Below, piece after piece: positions 33,997-42,686 of a stretch of DNA of 64,000 nt. A model generated the notes under the pieces. That model was not told the DNA's origin and ran no database searches. It worked only from the letters and a program-made list of their open reading frames with translations. Location of the stretch: contig NZ_RZNA01000052.1 in assembly GCF_003992595.1 (NCBI RefSeq), positions 186,001-250,000 of the forward strand. Reading direction: 5' to 3'. The translations under genes were made by a program, and so were the position numbers. The first letter of the stretch is position 1. Each line of letters begins with the position of its first letter. The stretch is from Flagellimonas oceanensis (GTDB lineage: Bacteria > Bacteroidota > Bacteroidia > Flavobacteriales > Flavobacteriaceae).

Positions 33997-34893
33997 TTAT
34001 TGGTTCTTGGTCAAGGTTAAAAATTGTTCTTCGAGGCTTTCTTTTCGTTTCACAAGATGGGATAGCACGATTCCTTTGTCAAAGAGCATTTGGTTCAAGC
34101 TTTCGGCATCCATTTCCTCTTTTAGATAGGCTGTGAGCGTGCCATTGAAGTTCTCAATTTTTCCGAAACTGGCACTTTTCTCCAATAGTTTCTGCAGTTG
34201 ATCAAGATCATTGGACCTCAATTCAAAAAAGCCATGACTCGCCAGCATACTGTCTACCGGTCCTGAATACAGGTTTTCGCCCTTACGGAGAATGATGACG
34301 TGCGAACAGACCTTTTCCACCTCGTCCAATAAGTGGGAGGCCAATAAAATGGTGGTGCCTTGACTCGCAATTTTCTTGATGATTTCCCTTATCTGATGGA
34401 TTCCCTGAGGGTCCAAACCATTCGTGGGTTCATCCAAAATCAATATTTCCGGGTCGTTCAGCAAGGCCGATGCAATGGCCATACGCTGTTTCATCCCCAA
34501 TGAATAGGTCTTGAACTTACTATTGCGACGATCCCACAAGCCTACCAATTCCAGTTTTTCCTGAATTTTGGTTTCAGGAACATCCTTTATTTTACAGACC
34601 AAACGCAAATTCTGGATGGCGTTCATGTAAGGATAAAAGTTGGGACGTTCTATAATGGCGCCTACTTTTTTCAAGGCTTCGTGGGTGGATGTGGTGCCAT
34701 CGAACCAACTGAATTCTCCCGAAGTTCGGTTCACTACGTTGAGAATAATGCCCAAGGTTGTGGATTTACCGCTTCCGTTAGGTCCCAGAATACCGTAAAC
34801 ATTTCCTTTCTCAATGGTAAAGGAAAGATCTTTTACGGCTGTGAGGTACCCAAACTTTTTGGTGAGATGGCTTACATTAAGTATTGTTTCCAA
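33997..34893 (-). CDS. ABC exporter ATP-binding subunit
   Basis: 298-residue ATPase: Walker A GILGPNGSGKSTTLG, signature YSLGMKQRMAIA, Walker B ILILDEPTNGLDP and H-loop ASHLLDEVE. The roughly 80-residue tail after the nucleotide domain resembles the bacitracin-resistance (BcrA-like) group. The partner permease follows 11 nt downstream. It is divergent from the kinase-like gene at 34972 with 78 nt between. Confidence 0.92.
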   Translation of the reverse strand: METILNVSHLTKKFGYLTAVKDLSFTIEKGNVYGILGPNGSGKSTTLGIILNVVNRTSGEFSWFDGTTSTHEALKKVGAIIERPNFYPYMNAIQNLRLVCKIKDVPETKIQEKLELVGLWDRRNSKFKTYSLGMKQRMAIASALLNDPEILILDEPTNGLDPQGIHQIREIIKKIASQGTTILLASHLLDEVEKVCSHVIILRKGENLYSGPVDSMLASHGFFELRSNDLDQLQKLLEKSASFGKIENFNGTLTAYLKEEMDAESLNQMLFDKGIVLSHLVKRKESLEEQFLTLTKNQ

Positions 34894-34971
34894 AAGATGC
34901 TATCGTTTTTTGAATGGTTTATACTAACTTGACGAAGTATATTGCAATTTGTTACAAAATAATCGAATACA

Positions 34972-36048
34972 ATGTCGGAAGAAAAGTTGATGTCGAAAAA
35001 GAAACCTGCTTACCCCATAAGCAAGGAACTGGATGAATATTTGAAATATTACAATAGAAAAATTGAGATTCCCATTCATTATGATGACCTGCTCCGGTTC
35101 TCGGGAAGCGTTGCCGTATATGATGCGAATGATGAAGATACCCTTTGGGTACGGGTGTTCTACCCTGAGTTTGATCGCGATGAAATTGACCTGGCATTAA
35201 AACGGGTGTACTCCAATTTTGTGTCGGATGGTAGCGATTCCATTTTTCAATATTTAAATGTGGATTATGTGGACTACTGCACATTTGGGAACTCAAAACC
35301 TTTCAGGATCAAGGTGCGTAACATTTTGAACGATAATTACACCCTGTTCTATGTAAAAAAGACCGATGCCTCCCGTGTTTACGGTTTGGAACTGGAACAT
35401 ATGCTATCCCCGTACAACCTCAATTTTGTGATTTACGAAAACACCTTGATCGAGGAGCATATAGTGGGCATACCCGGTGATGTTTTTATGAAGAAAAACC
35501 TTCCCGAATGTACGGAGTTTGACAAAGCCCAGATTGCCAAGGAATTTGTGAAGTTCAATGAGCGTTGTATGATTCGTCTCTTGGGCGATATGCGCTCCTA
35601 TAACTATGTAATAGTGCCGACCCACGATTTTGACAGTGTGGTCTATAAAATCAGGGCCATAGACTTTGACCAGCAGTGTTACGAAGGTAAAATAAAGGTA
35701 TACCGTCCCCAGTTCTTTAAGGAAAACAAAACCATGGTCGATTTGGTGCAGGACAAGTTGACCGTTGACTCCGTTAACCAGTACATTGTTGAAGAGCGTT
35801 CCATTATCGCCAAAAGGATTTTGAGCTGGGGCAGAAGGTTAAAACGGTTGTTGGATGTGTGTCAAATTGATACCATTGCTCCGCCAGAAAATACCGAAAT
35901 GCTCAAAACCCAATTATTGGAACTTACCGGTGACATCAATTTCAGGGACAGCAAAACCATGGGTGAAGTATTGATTCACGCCTTGGATTTTGTGAAACGA
36001 AATTATGAAGACGTAAGCATGAAGCAGATTATAGACAAAAAGTTCTAA
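34972..36048 (+). CDS. Conserved protein of unknown function with a kinase-like residue pattern
   Basis: 358 residues, no signal peptide or membrane segment. I do not recognise a named family. Read against a protein-kinase fold, the order of candidate catalytic residues is right: Lys129/130 in LFYVKKTD, Glu140/142 in GLELEHML, then RLLGDMRSYNYVIV (Asp206-x4-Asn211, like the HRDxxxxN loop) and RAIDFDQQ (Asp231-Phe-Asp233, like DFG). A HipA-like or aminoglycoside-phosphotransferase-like enzyme, or an inactive relative, is a possible reading. There is no clear Gly-rich loop. The stop overlaps that of the convergent nucleoid-associated protein gene by 4 nt. Confidence 0.6.
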   Translation: MSEEKLMSKKKPAYPISKELDEYLKYYNRKIEIPIHYDDLLRFSGSVAVYDANDEDTLWVRVFYPEFDRDEIDLALKRVYSNFVSDGSDSIFQYLNVDYVDYCTFGNSKPFRIKVRNILNDNYTLFYVKKTDASRVYGLELEHMLSPYNLNFVIYENTLIEEHIVGIPGDVFMKKNLPECTEFDKAQIAKEFVKFNERCMIRLLGDMRSYNYVIVPTHDFDSVVYKIRAIDFDQQCYEGKIKVYRPQFFKENKTMVDLVQDKLTVDSVNQYIVEERSIIAKRILSWGRRLKRLLDVCQIDTIAPPENTEMLKTQLLELTGDINFRDSKTMGEVLIHALDFVKRNYEDVSMKQIIDKKF

Positions 36049-37103
36049 CTCTTCTGCTCTTTGTTGAAATACACGAGGTAATAGTACATCTGGCGCTCTT
36101 CGTCCCATCCCTTTTCCACAAACTTTTCTGCGGATTCCGGGTTGATGAAATCCATCTTGATTTGGATATTGGTATCCAAATTGATGACATTCTTGATTTT
36201 CTTTCGGGCATCGCTCACAGCCTTGTTGGCAATGTCAAAATTGGAAACGTCCTCAATACTGTATTTTGGTCCTTTCTCTACTTTGTAGTGTTTGAACTCA
36301 GGTATAAGCTCTGGGTTCTCCATGACCTCGTTCAAGAATGAGGTCTCCTCAAAATTATCGTTTTTGGCGAAATGGTTCACAGCTCGGTTCATGAACATCA
36401 CTTCTTGTTGCTTGTCCTCGGCTGGCAAAACCACATCTTTAGCGAAGTTTTGGCAGAACTTAAGGTAGTTTTTGGTGTAGAAGTTCTCATCGGTCAAAGG
36501 AAGAACGCCCAAGAAATTTTCCAACCAATATTTGGCATCGTATCGGTTACTGTCCACCGAAAGTACCTTGTAACCTTCTTCTTTACCAAGATTGAAAACG
36601 ATACAACCCTTGTCCAGTTTGTTGATATTGATTCCTTGGCGAATCAAAATCTCCAAATTGTGTTCGTTTTCCTCAAACTGTAGAAAATCGTGCTTCAGTT
36701 CACTTTTAAAAATACCTACGGCATCCGTTTTTTGGTTGTCTATTACCATATCGGAAAAGTGAACCACATAAACCTCTCCGCTTTTAATATGCGGATGGTT
36801 GGACTGCTCGTACAGGTGCGTGGTTAATTTTTTGGATAACCTATGGTTGTCGGATGGATTGTCGAATATCCCAGAAACTGCGGTATATACCTCATTGAAC
36901 TCCAAATCCACCTCGTGGCCAAACTTATAGTAGTTCTCCTCTTTTTCCCTGAAGGGTTTGAAAAAATACTCTTTCAGCAGACCGGACATTTCATCGTTGA
37001 GCGAAAATGGCTCTGCGGATAAAAAAGCGGATTCGTTTTTACTTTTATTGCCTACACGGTGAAGCGATATGCTTTCAATTTGGGCGTTATACAGGTTCAG
37101 CAT
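36045..37103 (-). CDS. Nucleoid-associated protein (NdpA/YejK-like)
   Basis: 352 residues. The layout (MLNLYNAQIESISLHRVGNK, then EVYVVHFSDMVIDNQKTDAV, FKSELKHDFLQFEE and the C-terminal DARKKIKNVINLDTNIQIKM) is that of the 37-kDa nucleoid-associated protein family, first described in E. coli as NdpA/YejK. The function in Bacteroidota is not established; DNA association is assumed from the family. Convergent with the kinase-like gene (4-nt overlap). The next gene downstream on the strand is separated by 44 nt. Confidence 0.85.
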   Translation of the reverse strand: MLNLYNAQIESISLHRVGNKSKNESAFLSAEPFSLNDEMSGLLKEYFFKPFREKEENYYKFGHEVDLEFNEVYTAVSGIFDNPSDNHRLSKKLTTHLYEQSNHPHIKSGEVYVVHFSDMVIDNQKTDAVGIFKSELKHDFLQFEENEHNLEILIRQGININKLDKGCIVFNLGKEEGYKVLSVDSNRYDAKYWLENFLGVLPLTDENFYTKNYLKFCQNFAKDVVLPAEDKQQEVMFMNRAVNHFAKNDNFEETSFLNEVMENPELIPEFKHYKVEKGPKYSIEDVSNFDIANKAVSDARKKIKNVINLDTNIQIKMDFINPESAEKFVEKGWDEERQMYYYLVYFNKEQKS

Positions 37104-37147
37104 TTTTTGGGGTGTGATTAATGGTTAAAACTTAGGTCTAATATCGT

Positions 37148-37651
37148 TTAGTTCCAGTTCTCGTCAAAGTCCATATCGTCATAACGATCTAGGAGGTCGT
37201 CATAATCGCCTTCGTCATCGCTTGGCTTTGCCTCAAACTGTTTTTCCGGCGGGGCATCTGGCAATTCCCCAAAAGTGAACAGCAAGTTGGGATAGACCCG
37301 GCCGTCCTCTTTATCAACAATATCGGCTAATTCCACAAAAAAGGTCCACATGCTGAAAAAGTCGTACACGTAGATCATTTTTGGATTGTCCTCGGTTAAA
37401 ACATCGTCAAGGGACGTTTCGTTCATCAATCGGATATCGGAACCGCTCTCGCTCATGTCGAAAAGGGCAATTTCCTCATCTTGGTTCCATTCTTCGTCAC
37501 ATGTATAAAAAGAGGCCATTTCACTTCCCTCAAAACCAAAAGCTTGGGTTATGGCATTGTGGAAATCCTCCAAATTACTTTGGTCCTCAATTTCGATATC
37601 ACGAAAGATATCTTCCTCAGCATCAAGTATTATCCTGATTTTATAAATCAT
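37148..37651 (-). CDS. pRiA4b ORF-3/TnpR-passenger-like small protein
   Basis: 167 residues of the pRiA4b ORF-3-like family: N-terminal strand/helix segments IYKIRIILDAEEDIFRDIEI and NLEDFHNAITQAFGF, then SDIRLMNETSLDDVLTEDNP and MIYVYDFFSMWTFFVEL. The acidic C terminus (GDYDDLLDRYDDMDFDEN) is probably disordered. Databases often label this family as an IS1096 passenger, yet there is no transposase, inverted repeat or direct repeat nearby, so I regard it as a resident gene. A -7 box sits 23 nt upstream. Confidence 0.78.
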   Translation of the reverse strand: MIYKIRIILDAEEDIFRDIEIEDQSNLEDFHNAITQAFGFEGSEMASFYTCDEEWNQDEEIALFDMSESGSDIRLMNETSLDDVLTEDNPKMIYVYDFFSMWTFFVELADIVDKEDGRVYPNLLFTFGELPDAPPEKQFEAKPSDDEGDYDDLLDRYDDMDFDENWN

Positions 37652-37673
37652 CCATCAAATTTTAGAGTGGGCA

Positions 37674-37681
37674 CAAAGGTA
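37674..37681 (-). promoter_or_regulatory. -7 box for the pRiA4b ORF-3-like gene
   Basis: TACCTTTG on the minus strand, an exact TAnnTTTG match 23 nt upstream of the ATG at 37651. Confidence 0.5.
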
Positions 37682-37694
37682 CAATAAATAGACC

Positions 37695-38708
37695 TTATTT
37701 CGAGAACCTGTGCAGGGTAAAAGTCATGGCGGCCAAAAGGAAAAAAGCACCGATTTGATGCGCAATTCCCAGCCAGAGCGGTACCGCGTAAACCAACGTG
37801 AGCACACCCAATACAAATTGTATAAAAACCAGGGCGAGTAAGCTTTGCAATCCCTTTTCCTGTAGGGTTGTCCTTGGTGTTTTTCGCGTTCTGAACCAAA
37901 TAAGGCCAATAAAGCCGACTACAATGTAAGCTAGGTACCGATGTACGAACTGAACCCCACTTTTTCCTTCAAAAAAGTTTTTGATGACAGGTTGCTGCTC
38001 TATGTAAACGGTTTCGTGAATGAGTTTACCATCGCTCATCAATGGCCAGTGGTTGTGTATGAAACCTGCATCCAATCCTGCAACAAAGGCGCCCCAAATG
38101 ATTTGAAGCAATAAAAGGACAAGTCCAACTCGAATCAGGTTTCTGATGTTCTTGTTGATTTCTTTCCGCTTTGGATAGATAAGGTCCAAGGCCACCCATA
38201 AACTGTAGGCAAAAGTCAGGAATGCCGTGGTCAAGTGTGCTGCTAACCTAAAGTGGGACACATCCGGACGGTCCACCAAACCACTTTTGACCATGTACCA
38301 GCCCAAAAAGCCCTGGAATCCACCCATGAAGAGCAGAATCAAACATTTTTTGATGGTGGGCCTGTCCAATTTTTTGGTAATCAAAAAGAAAAGGAATGGT
38401 ATAATGAACACAACTCCAATGAATCTTCCAATAACCCTGTGCAACCATTCCCAGAAGTAGATGTCCTTAAATTCTTCGATTCCGAAATGATAATTGAGCT
38501 TCTGGTATTCTGGATATTGCTTATAGAGTTCAAAGGCTTCTTGCCATTCCTGCTCGTTCATTGGGGGAATGGTTCCGTGAATCAATTTATAGTCGGAAAT
38601 GGACAATCCCGAGTGGGTAAGACGCGTGATGCCCCCGACCAAGACCATCACAAAAATGAGAAAACACCCAGTTAACAACCAATACACTACATATTTGCTC
38701 TTTTTCAT
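37695..38708 (-). CDS. ctaA: Haem A synthase (COX15/CtaA)
   Basis: Inner-membrane enzyme (337 residues, eight hydrophobic segments) that oxidises the C8 methyl of haem O to make haem A for aa3-type cytochrome oxidase. Conserved histidines lie in GITRLTHSGLSIS, FWEWLHRVIGRFIG, HFRLAAHLTTAF and QFVHRYLAY/GIAHQIGAF, fitting the Cox15-like type. It is last in an operon that includes cca just upstream (4-nt overlap). No other haem-A or oxidase genes are nearby, so the location is not functionally linked. Confidence 0.93.
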   Translation of the reverse strand: MKKSKYVVYWLLTGCFLIFVMVLVGGITRLTHSGLSISDYKLIHGTIPPMNEQEWQEAFELYKQYPEYQKLNYHFGIEEFKDIYFWEWLHRVIGRFIGVVFIIPFLFFLITKKLDRPTIKKCLILLFMGGFQGFLGWYMVKSGLVDRPDVSHFRLAAHLTTAFLTFAYSLWVALDLIYPKRKEINKNIRNLIRVGLVLLLLQIIWGAFVAGLDAGFIHNHWPLMSDGKLIHETVYIEQQPVIKNFFEGKSGVQFVHRYLAYIVVGFIGLIWFRTRKTPRTTLQEKGLQSLLALVFIQFVLGVLTLVYAVPLWLGIAHQIGAFFLLAAMTFTLHRFSK

Positions 38709-40135
38709 TCGGAGTGGACTTTTAGGTTCATTTTTTTGCCTTTTTCCAACATAAATTGATAGGCAGCCTCATATTCATTGGGTATTTCCCCTTCCAAAAT
38801 GGCTTCTTTGATGGCGTCTTTGATGATGCCTATTTCCTTGGAGGGTTTTAAGTTGAAGGTTTCCATGATTTCTTCACCGGAAACAGGAGGTTGAAAGTTT
38901 CGGATATGGTCACGTTCTTCGACCTCTACTATTTTTTGACGAACTATTTTAAAGTTGTTCTTGTATTTTTTCTGCTTGCGGGGATTCTTGGTGGTAATAT
39001 CCGCTTCACATAAGGTCATCAAGTCTTCCACAAAATCCCCAGCATCAAAAACCAATCGTCGAACTGCGGAATCGGTCACGTGATCTTCGGATAGGATGAT
39101 GGGGCGTGAACTCATCAATACCATTTTCTGAACGAATTTCATTTTCTCGTTCAATGGCATCCGGAGTCTTTTAAAAAGTTTATAGACCATTTTTGCTCCC
39201 ACAAACTCGTGCGCATGGAAGGTCCAACCAATCTTTTTGTGGAACTTTTTGGTGGGTGCCTTACCGATATCGTGCAATAATGCGGCCCAGCGCAACCATA
39301 GGTTGTCCGTTGTTTCCGCAATGTTGTCCACTACCTCCAGGGTATGCCAAAAGTTGTCCTTGTGACGTTGCCCCTCTATTTCTTCAATGCCTTGTAACGC
39401 TGTAAGTTCCGGTAGAATCAGGGACAACAATCCTGTTTGGTGCATCAGTTTGAAACCAAGTGATGGTTTGGAACTCATCAATATTTTGTTGAGCTCGTCC
39501 ACGATACGTTCCTTGGAAACAATTTTGATGCGGTCCTTGTTCTCGGTTATCGCTTGAAGTGATTGCAGTTCAATGGTAAAATGCAATTGTGTGGCAAATC
39601 GGATGGCACGCATCATCCGCAATGGGTCATCGGAATAGGTAATGCCTGGTTCCAGTGGCGTTCGAATGATTTGCCTGTCCAAATCGTCCAAACCGTCAAA
39701 AGGGTCTAAAAGCTCCCCAAAATTGGATTGGTTCAATGCCAGGGCCATGGCGTTTATGGTAAAGTCACGACGGTTCTGATCGTCTTCCAACGTACCATCT
39801 TCCACAATGGGCTTTCGGCTATCCCGATTATAGCTTTCCTTTCGTGCACCCACAAATTCAAGCTCCAATTCCTTGTGCTTGATCATGGCCGTGCCGAAAT
39901 TCTTGAACACGGAAATCTCTGGTTTGCCCTTTAGTTTGGAAGCCACTTTTTTGGCAAGTTCTATGCCGCTACCAATGGCAACAATATCAATATCCTTCGG
40001 GGTATTTCTTTTTAAAAAGTAATCCCTCACAAAACCACCGATGACATAAGCATCTACGCCCAGCTCATCTGAAGCTTCGCCAATAAGTTTAAAAATAGGA
40101 TGTTGTATTGCCTCTGTATGGAATTCCTTCGCCAT
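38705..40135 (-). CDS. cca: CCA-adding tRNA nucleotidyltransferase with HD domain
   Basis: 476 residues. The nucleotidyltransferase core has AYVIGGFVRDYFLKR and the metal motif DIDIVAIG, then RRDFTINAMALAL and SDDPLRMMRAIRFAT, the segments that read the tRNA acceptor end. An HD domain begins around WAALLHDIGKAPTKKF. The long C-terminal part shows it to be the HDIG-type enzyme. It probably repairs and matures tRNA 3' CCA ends in the cytoplasm. It sits in an operon with tsaC upstream (2-nt gap) and ctaA downstream. Confidence 0.95.
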   Translation of the reverse strand: MAKEFHTEAIQHPIFKLIGEASDELGVDAYVIGGFVRDYFLKRNTPKDIDIVAIGSGIELAKKVASKLKGKPEISVFKNFGTAMIKHKELELEFVGARKESYNRDSRKPIVEDGTLEDDQNRRDFTINAMALALNQSNFGELLDPFDGLDDLDRQIIRTPLEPGITYSDDPLRMMRAIRFATQLHFTIELQSLQAITENKDRIKIVSKERIVDELNKILMSSKPSLGFKLMHQTGLLSLILPELTALQGIEEIEGQRHKDNFWHTLEVVDNIAETTDNLWLRWAALLHDIGKAPTKKFHKKIGWTFHAHEFVGAKMVYKLFKRLRMPLNEKMKFVQKMVLMSSRPIILSEDHVTDSAVRRLVFDAGDFVEDLMTLCEADITTKNPRKQKKYKNNFKIVRQKIVEVEERDHIRNFQPPVSGEEIMETFNLKPSKEIGIIKDAIKEAILEGEIPNEYEAAYQFMLEKGKKMNLKVHSE

Positions 40136-40137
40136 TG

Positions 40138-40698
40138 TTACTCCCGAATAACCTTCACTTGTCCGTCCGTACTCAATTTAATGATGGAGGAGGGGGAAGG
40201 GTTTATATTTTCATCGGGCAAATTTACCACATAGTCCACTCCTTTTAAAATTTCTTCATCAATATCCTTGAATTGTTTTGGGGTGGGATTGCCCGAAATA
40301 TTGGCCGATGTGGATACAATGGGCTTTCTGAATTTATTGATGAGATATTGGCAGAATTTATCCGAAGCCACTCTAATGGCCAAAGTGTTGTCTTCCGCCA
40401 CTAAATTGCTGGCTATGCCCATGGGGTTGTCGAATACGATGGTGGTGGGTTTTGTGGCCAAGTCCATAATATCGTAGGCGACATCGGGCACTTCTTTTAT
40501 GTGGCGCTCCAACATGGCCTGATTGGACACCATACAAATTAGTGCCTTGGAATCCTCTCGCTTTTTTAAAGCGTATACTTTTTTGACCGCTTCGGGGTTT
40601 GTGGCATCGCAGCCTATGCCCCAGACCGTATCGGTAGGGTAGAGGATGAGCCCGCCTTCCTGCAGTATTTTATTGCAATTGTTGATTTCTTCGATCAT
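40138..40698 (-). CDS. tsaC: L-threonylcarbamoyladenylate synthase (Sua5/YrdC family)
   Basis: 186 residues, the single-domain YrdC-type enzyme that makes the threonylcarbamoyl-AMP used for t6A37 in tRNAs. Visible motifs: LILYPTDTVWGIGCDATN, KKREDSKALICMV (Lys/Ser nucleotide pocket) and PIVSTSANISGNPTPK. It overlaps the upstream glycosyltransferase-like gene by 4 nt and is followed by cca, so two tRNA-modification or maturation genes are neighbours. Confidence 0.94.
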   Translation of the reverse strand: MIEEINNCNKILQEGGLILYPTDTVWGIGCDATNPEAVKKVYALKKREDSKALICMVSNQAMLERHIKEVPDVAYDIMDLATKPTTIVFDNPMGIASNLVAEDNTLAIRVASDKFCQYLINKFRKPIVSTSANISGNPTPKQFKDIDEEILKGVDYVVNLPDENINPSPSSIIKLSTDGQVKVIRE

Positions 40699-41774
40699 TT
40701 GATTTGATTTTCTTCAAGAAAATTGATGTAGTTGTTTTTCTGCGCTTCAAAACTCCACTTGCTTTCCAGATATTTCTTTTTCTCTACTTGTCCCTGACTG
40801 ATTTGCTCCAAAACCATGGAGAGTCCTTTTGCTCCATCATAAAGTATGGAATGTTTGCCAATGTCAGGGATATGGCTGAGGCCGATAGGGGAAATCAAGG
40901 TTTTCCGGTACCCAAAGGCTTGATTGTAGCACCCCATGATTTTATGCTTTGCATAATTATCCCCGATAGCATTCAATGGGATGAGAATGTAATCTGATTT
41001 TTTCAAATAGTCATGGAATACATCATTGTCCAAGAAGGAATCAAAGGTCATAAAATGCTCTTCAAGGTCATTTTTTTGGATGAATTCTAGGAATTCACTG
41101 CTTCTAGGGTCATTGGAATTGGTGCTACCCAAAATCAGAATTTTCAAATTGCTTTTTGATGGTGTTTTTTGAAGAGCCTCTGCAACAAGATAGTAGTCCC
41201 TTCTTCCAAAATCAAGTTTGCCGGGTATGCTGATCCAAACCTCTTCTTTTGGTTTTTTGAGGGTCGTTTCCTCGTAGGTTGGAAAAAAGATAGGATAAAA
41301 ACGCTGCAGTTGTATCGATGTGTCTTCCAGTTCGATGGAGTTTTCTAAAAAATCATTGAGTACAAAATAGTTTTTTATGGACCTGTTGATGAGCTTTTGG
41401 GAAAAGCTGTGGTTTACTTTTTTTAGATTATGCAGAATGCCAAATAACGCGGTTCGCTTATTCAATAAAAAACCCAACAAAATCACTTCCAGCCTTGAAC
41501 TTGCCGTATTGAATATGACTGTTATTATGTCTCTTTGATTTAATTGCCTTTTAAGTTTCCATGAGAACGAAATACGACTGAAGAGATTCTTTTGATGTGA
41601 ACGGTCAAATGTTATCACCTCATCGGGAATATCCAAATATTCAGAAGCCCGGTCCTTTATTTGACTGCTTACGACCAAGATCTGTGAATATCCAGCGGAG
41701 TCGAGGATTTTAAGCTGCGAATACAGGCATTCATCATGATATGGGTTCAACTCGACAATTGCTACTTTCTTCAT
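40695..41774 (-). CDS. Probable GT-B fold glycosyltransferase
   Basis: 359 residues from the ATG at 41774. An N-terminal Rossmann-like part (MKKVAIVELNPYHDECLYSQ, with a His in the glycan-facing loop) and a C-terminal part (IPGKLDFGRRDYYLVAEALQ, then LKILILGSTNS and a donor-side helix near DYILIPLNAIGDNYAKHKIM) suggest a GT-B enzyme, but no clear signature motif places it in a CAZy family. An in-frame ATG at 41852 would add 26 residues. I reject it because the -7 box (41810-41817) lies inside that extension. First gene of the operon with tsaC, cca and ctaA. Confidence 0.62.
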   Translation of the reverse strand: MKKVAIVELNPYHDECLYSQLKILDSAGYSQILVVSSQIKDRASEYLDIPDEVITFDRSHQKNLFSRISFSWKLKRQLNQRDIITVIFNTASSRLEVILLGFLLNKRTALFGILHNLKKVNHSFSQKLINRSIKNYFVLNDFLENSIELEDTSIQLQRFYPIFFPTYEETTLKKPKEEVWISIPGKLDFGRRDYYLVAEALQKTPSKSNLKILILGSTNSNDPRSSEFLEFIQKNDLEEHFMTFDSFLDNDVFHDYLKKSDYILIPLNAIGDNYAKHKIMGCYNQAFGYRKTLISPIGLSHIPDIGKHSILYDGAKGLSMVLEQISQGQVEKKKYLESKWSFEAQKNNYINFLEENQIK

Positions 41775-41809
41775 TGGGAGTTTTTGGATAAAACCAAAGG
41801 TTCTTTTTA

Positions 41810-41817
41810 CAAAGTTA
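41810..41817 (-). promoter_or_regulatory. -7 box for the glycosyltransferase-tsaC-cca-ctaA operon
   Basis: TAACTTTG on the minus strand, an exact TAnnTTTG match 35 nt upstream of the ATG at 41774. It decides against the longer start at 41852. Confidence 0.5.
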
Positions 41818-41839
41818 TCTTTTAAATGATAGACTTTAC

Positions 41840-41847
41840 TATTTTTG
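41840..41847 (+). promoter_or_regulatory. -7 box for the GT2 gene at 41853
   Basis: TATTTTTG, an exact TAnnTTTG match ending 5 nt before the ATG at 41853. If used, the mRNA would be nearly or fully leaderless. Confidence 0.4.
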
Positions 41848-41852
41848 CTCAA

Positions 41853-42686
41853 ATGAGCCCAAAGGAAAAGGAATCGCCGAAAATATCAGTAATCGTAAGC
41901 ACTTATAATGCCGAGGAATGGTTGAAAAAAGTGCTTTGGGGTTTTAACTGCCAAATTTTCAAGGATTTTGAGGTGGTTATTGCTGATGATGGTTCTGGCC
42001 CGAAAACCAAGGAGCTTTTGGAGGAAATGTCCGAAAAGGTCTTTTACGATATCGTCCATGTGTGGCAAGAGGATGATGGCTTCCAAAAGTCGAGAATTTT
42101 GAACAAGGCCGTTGAGGCCTGCAATGCGGATTACATCATTATGACGGATGGTGATTGTATTCCGCGGGAAGATTTTGTCGAAGTACATTACATCAACAAA
42201 GAACCCGGTTATTTTATTTCTGGGGGATATTACATGCTCCCGATGAACATTTCCAAGATGATTACGTTGGAAGATATCGAGAATCAAAATTGTTTCAATA
42301 TCCAATGGCTCAAGGAAAAAGGTATTCCCAAGACGTTCAAGAACAATAAATTAACGGCGAACGGAATTGTTTCCAAGTTGCTGAATACATTTACACCGAC
42401 CAATGCCAGTTGGAACGGTCATAACTCATCAGGTTGGAAAAAGGATATTTTAAATGTGAATGGCTTTGACGAGCGCATGCAATATGGTGGCCAAGACCGT
42501 GAATTGGGCGAGCGCTTGTTCAATTTTGGGATAAAATCCAAGCAATTACGCTATAGCGCGGTGTGCGTACATCTAGATCATAAGCGAGGCTACAAAACAC
42601 CGGAATCCATTGCCAAAAATCAAGCCATACGAAAGGAAACCAGGTCCAGTAAGTTAGTTTGGACGCACTACGGCATTACCAAATAA
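41853..42686 (+). CDS. Glycosyltransferase family 2
   Basis: 277 residues from this start. The GT2 core is plain: PKISVIVSTYNAEEWLKKVL, VVIADDGSGPKTKELL, VEACNADYIIMTDGDCIPRE with the DxD motif, and the acceptor side GGQDRELGERLFNFG in the ED/QDxE position. It resembles the chondroitin-synthase-like or galactosyltransferase-related GT2 group. The ATG at 41853 is chosen over 41826, since the longer version would run through the -7 box. Its 3' end overlaps the convergent GT2 gene by 19 nt. Likely acts on surface glycans with glf and its neighbours. Confidence 0.87.
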   Translation: MSPKEKESPKISVIVSTYNAEEWLKKVLWGFNCQIFKDFEVVIADDGSGPKTKELLEEMSEKVFYDIVHVWQEDDGFQKSRILNKAVEACNADYIIMTDGDCIPREDFVEVHYINKEPGYFISGGYYMLPMNISKMITLEDIENQNCFNIQWLKEKGIPKTFKNNKLTANGIVSKLLNTFTPTNASWNGHNSSGWKKDILNVNGFDERMQYGGQDRELGERLFNFGIKSKQLRYSAVCVHLDHKRGYKTPESIAKNQAIRKETRSSKLVWTHYGITK

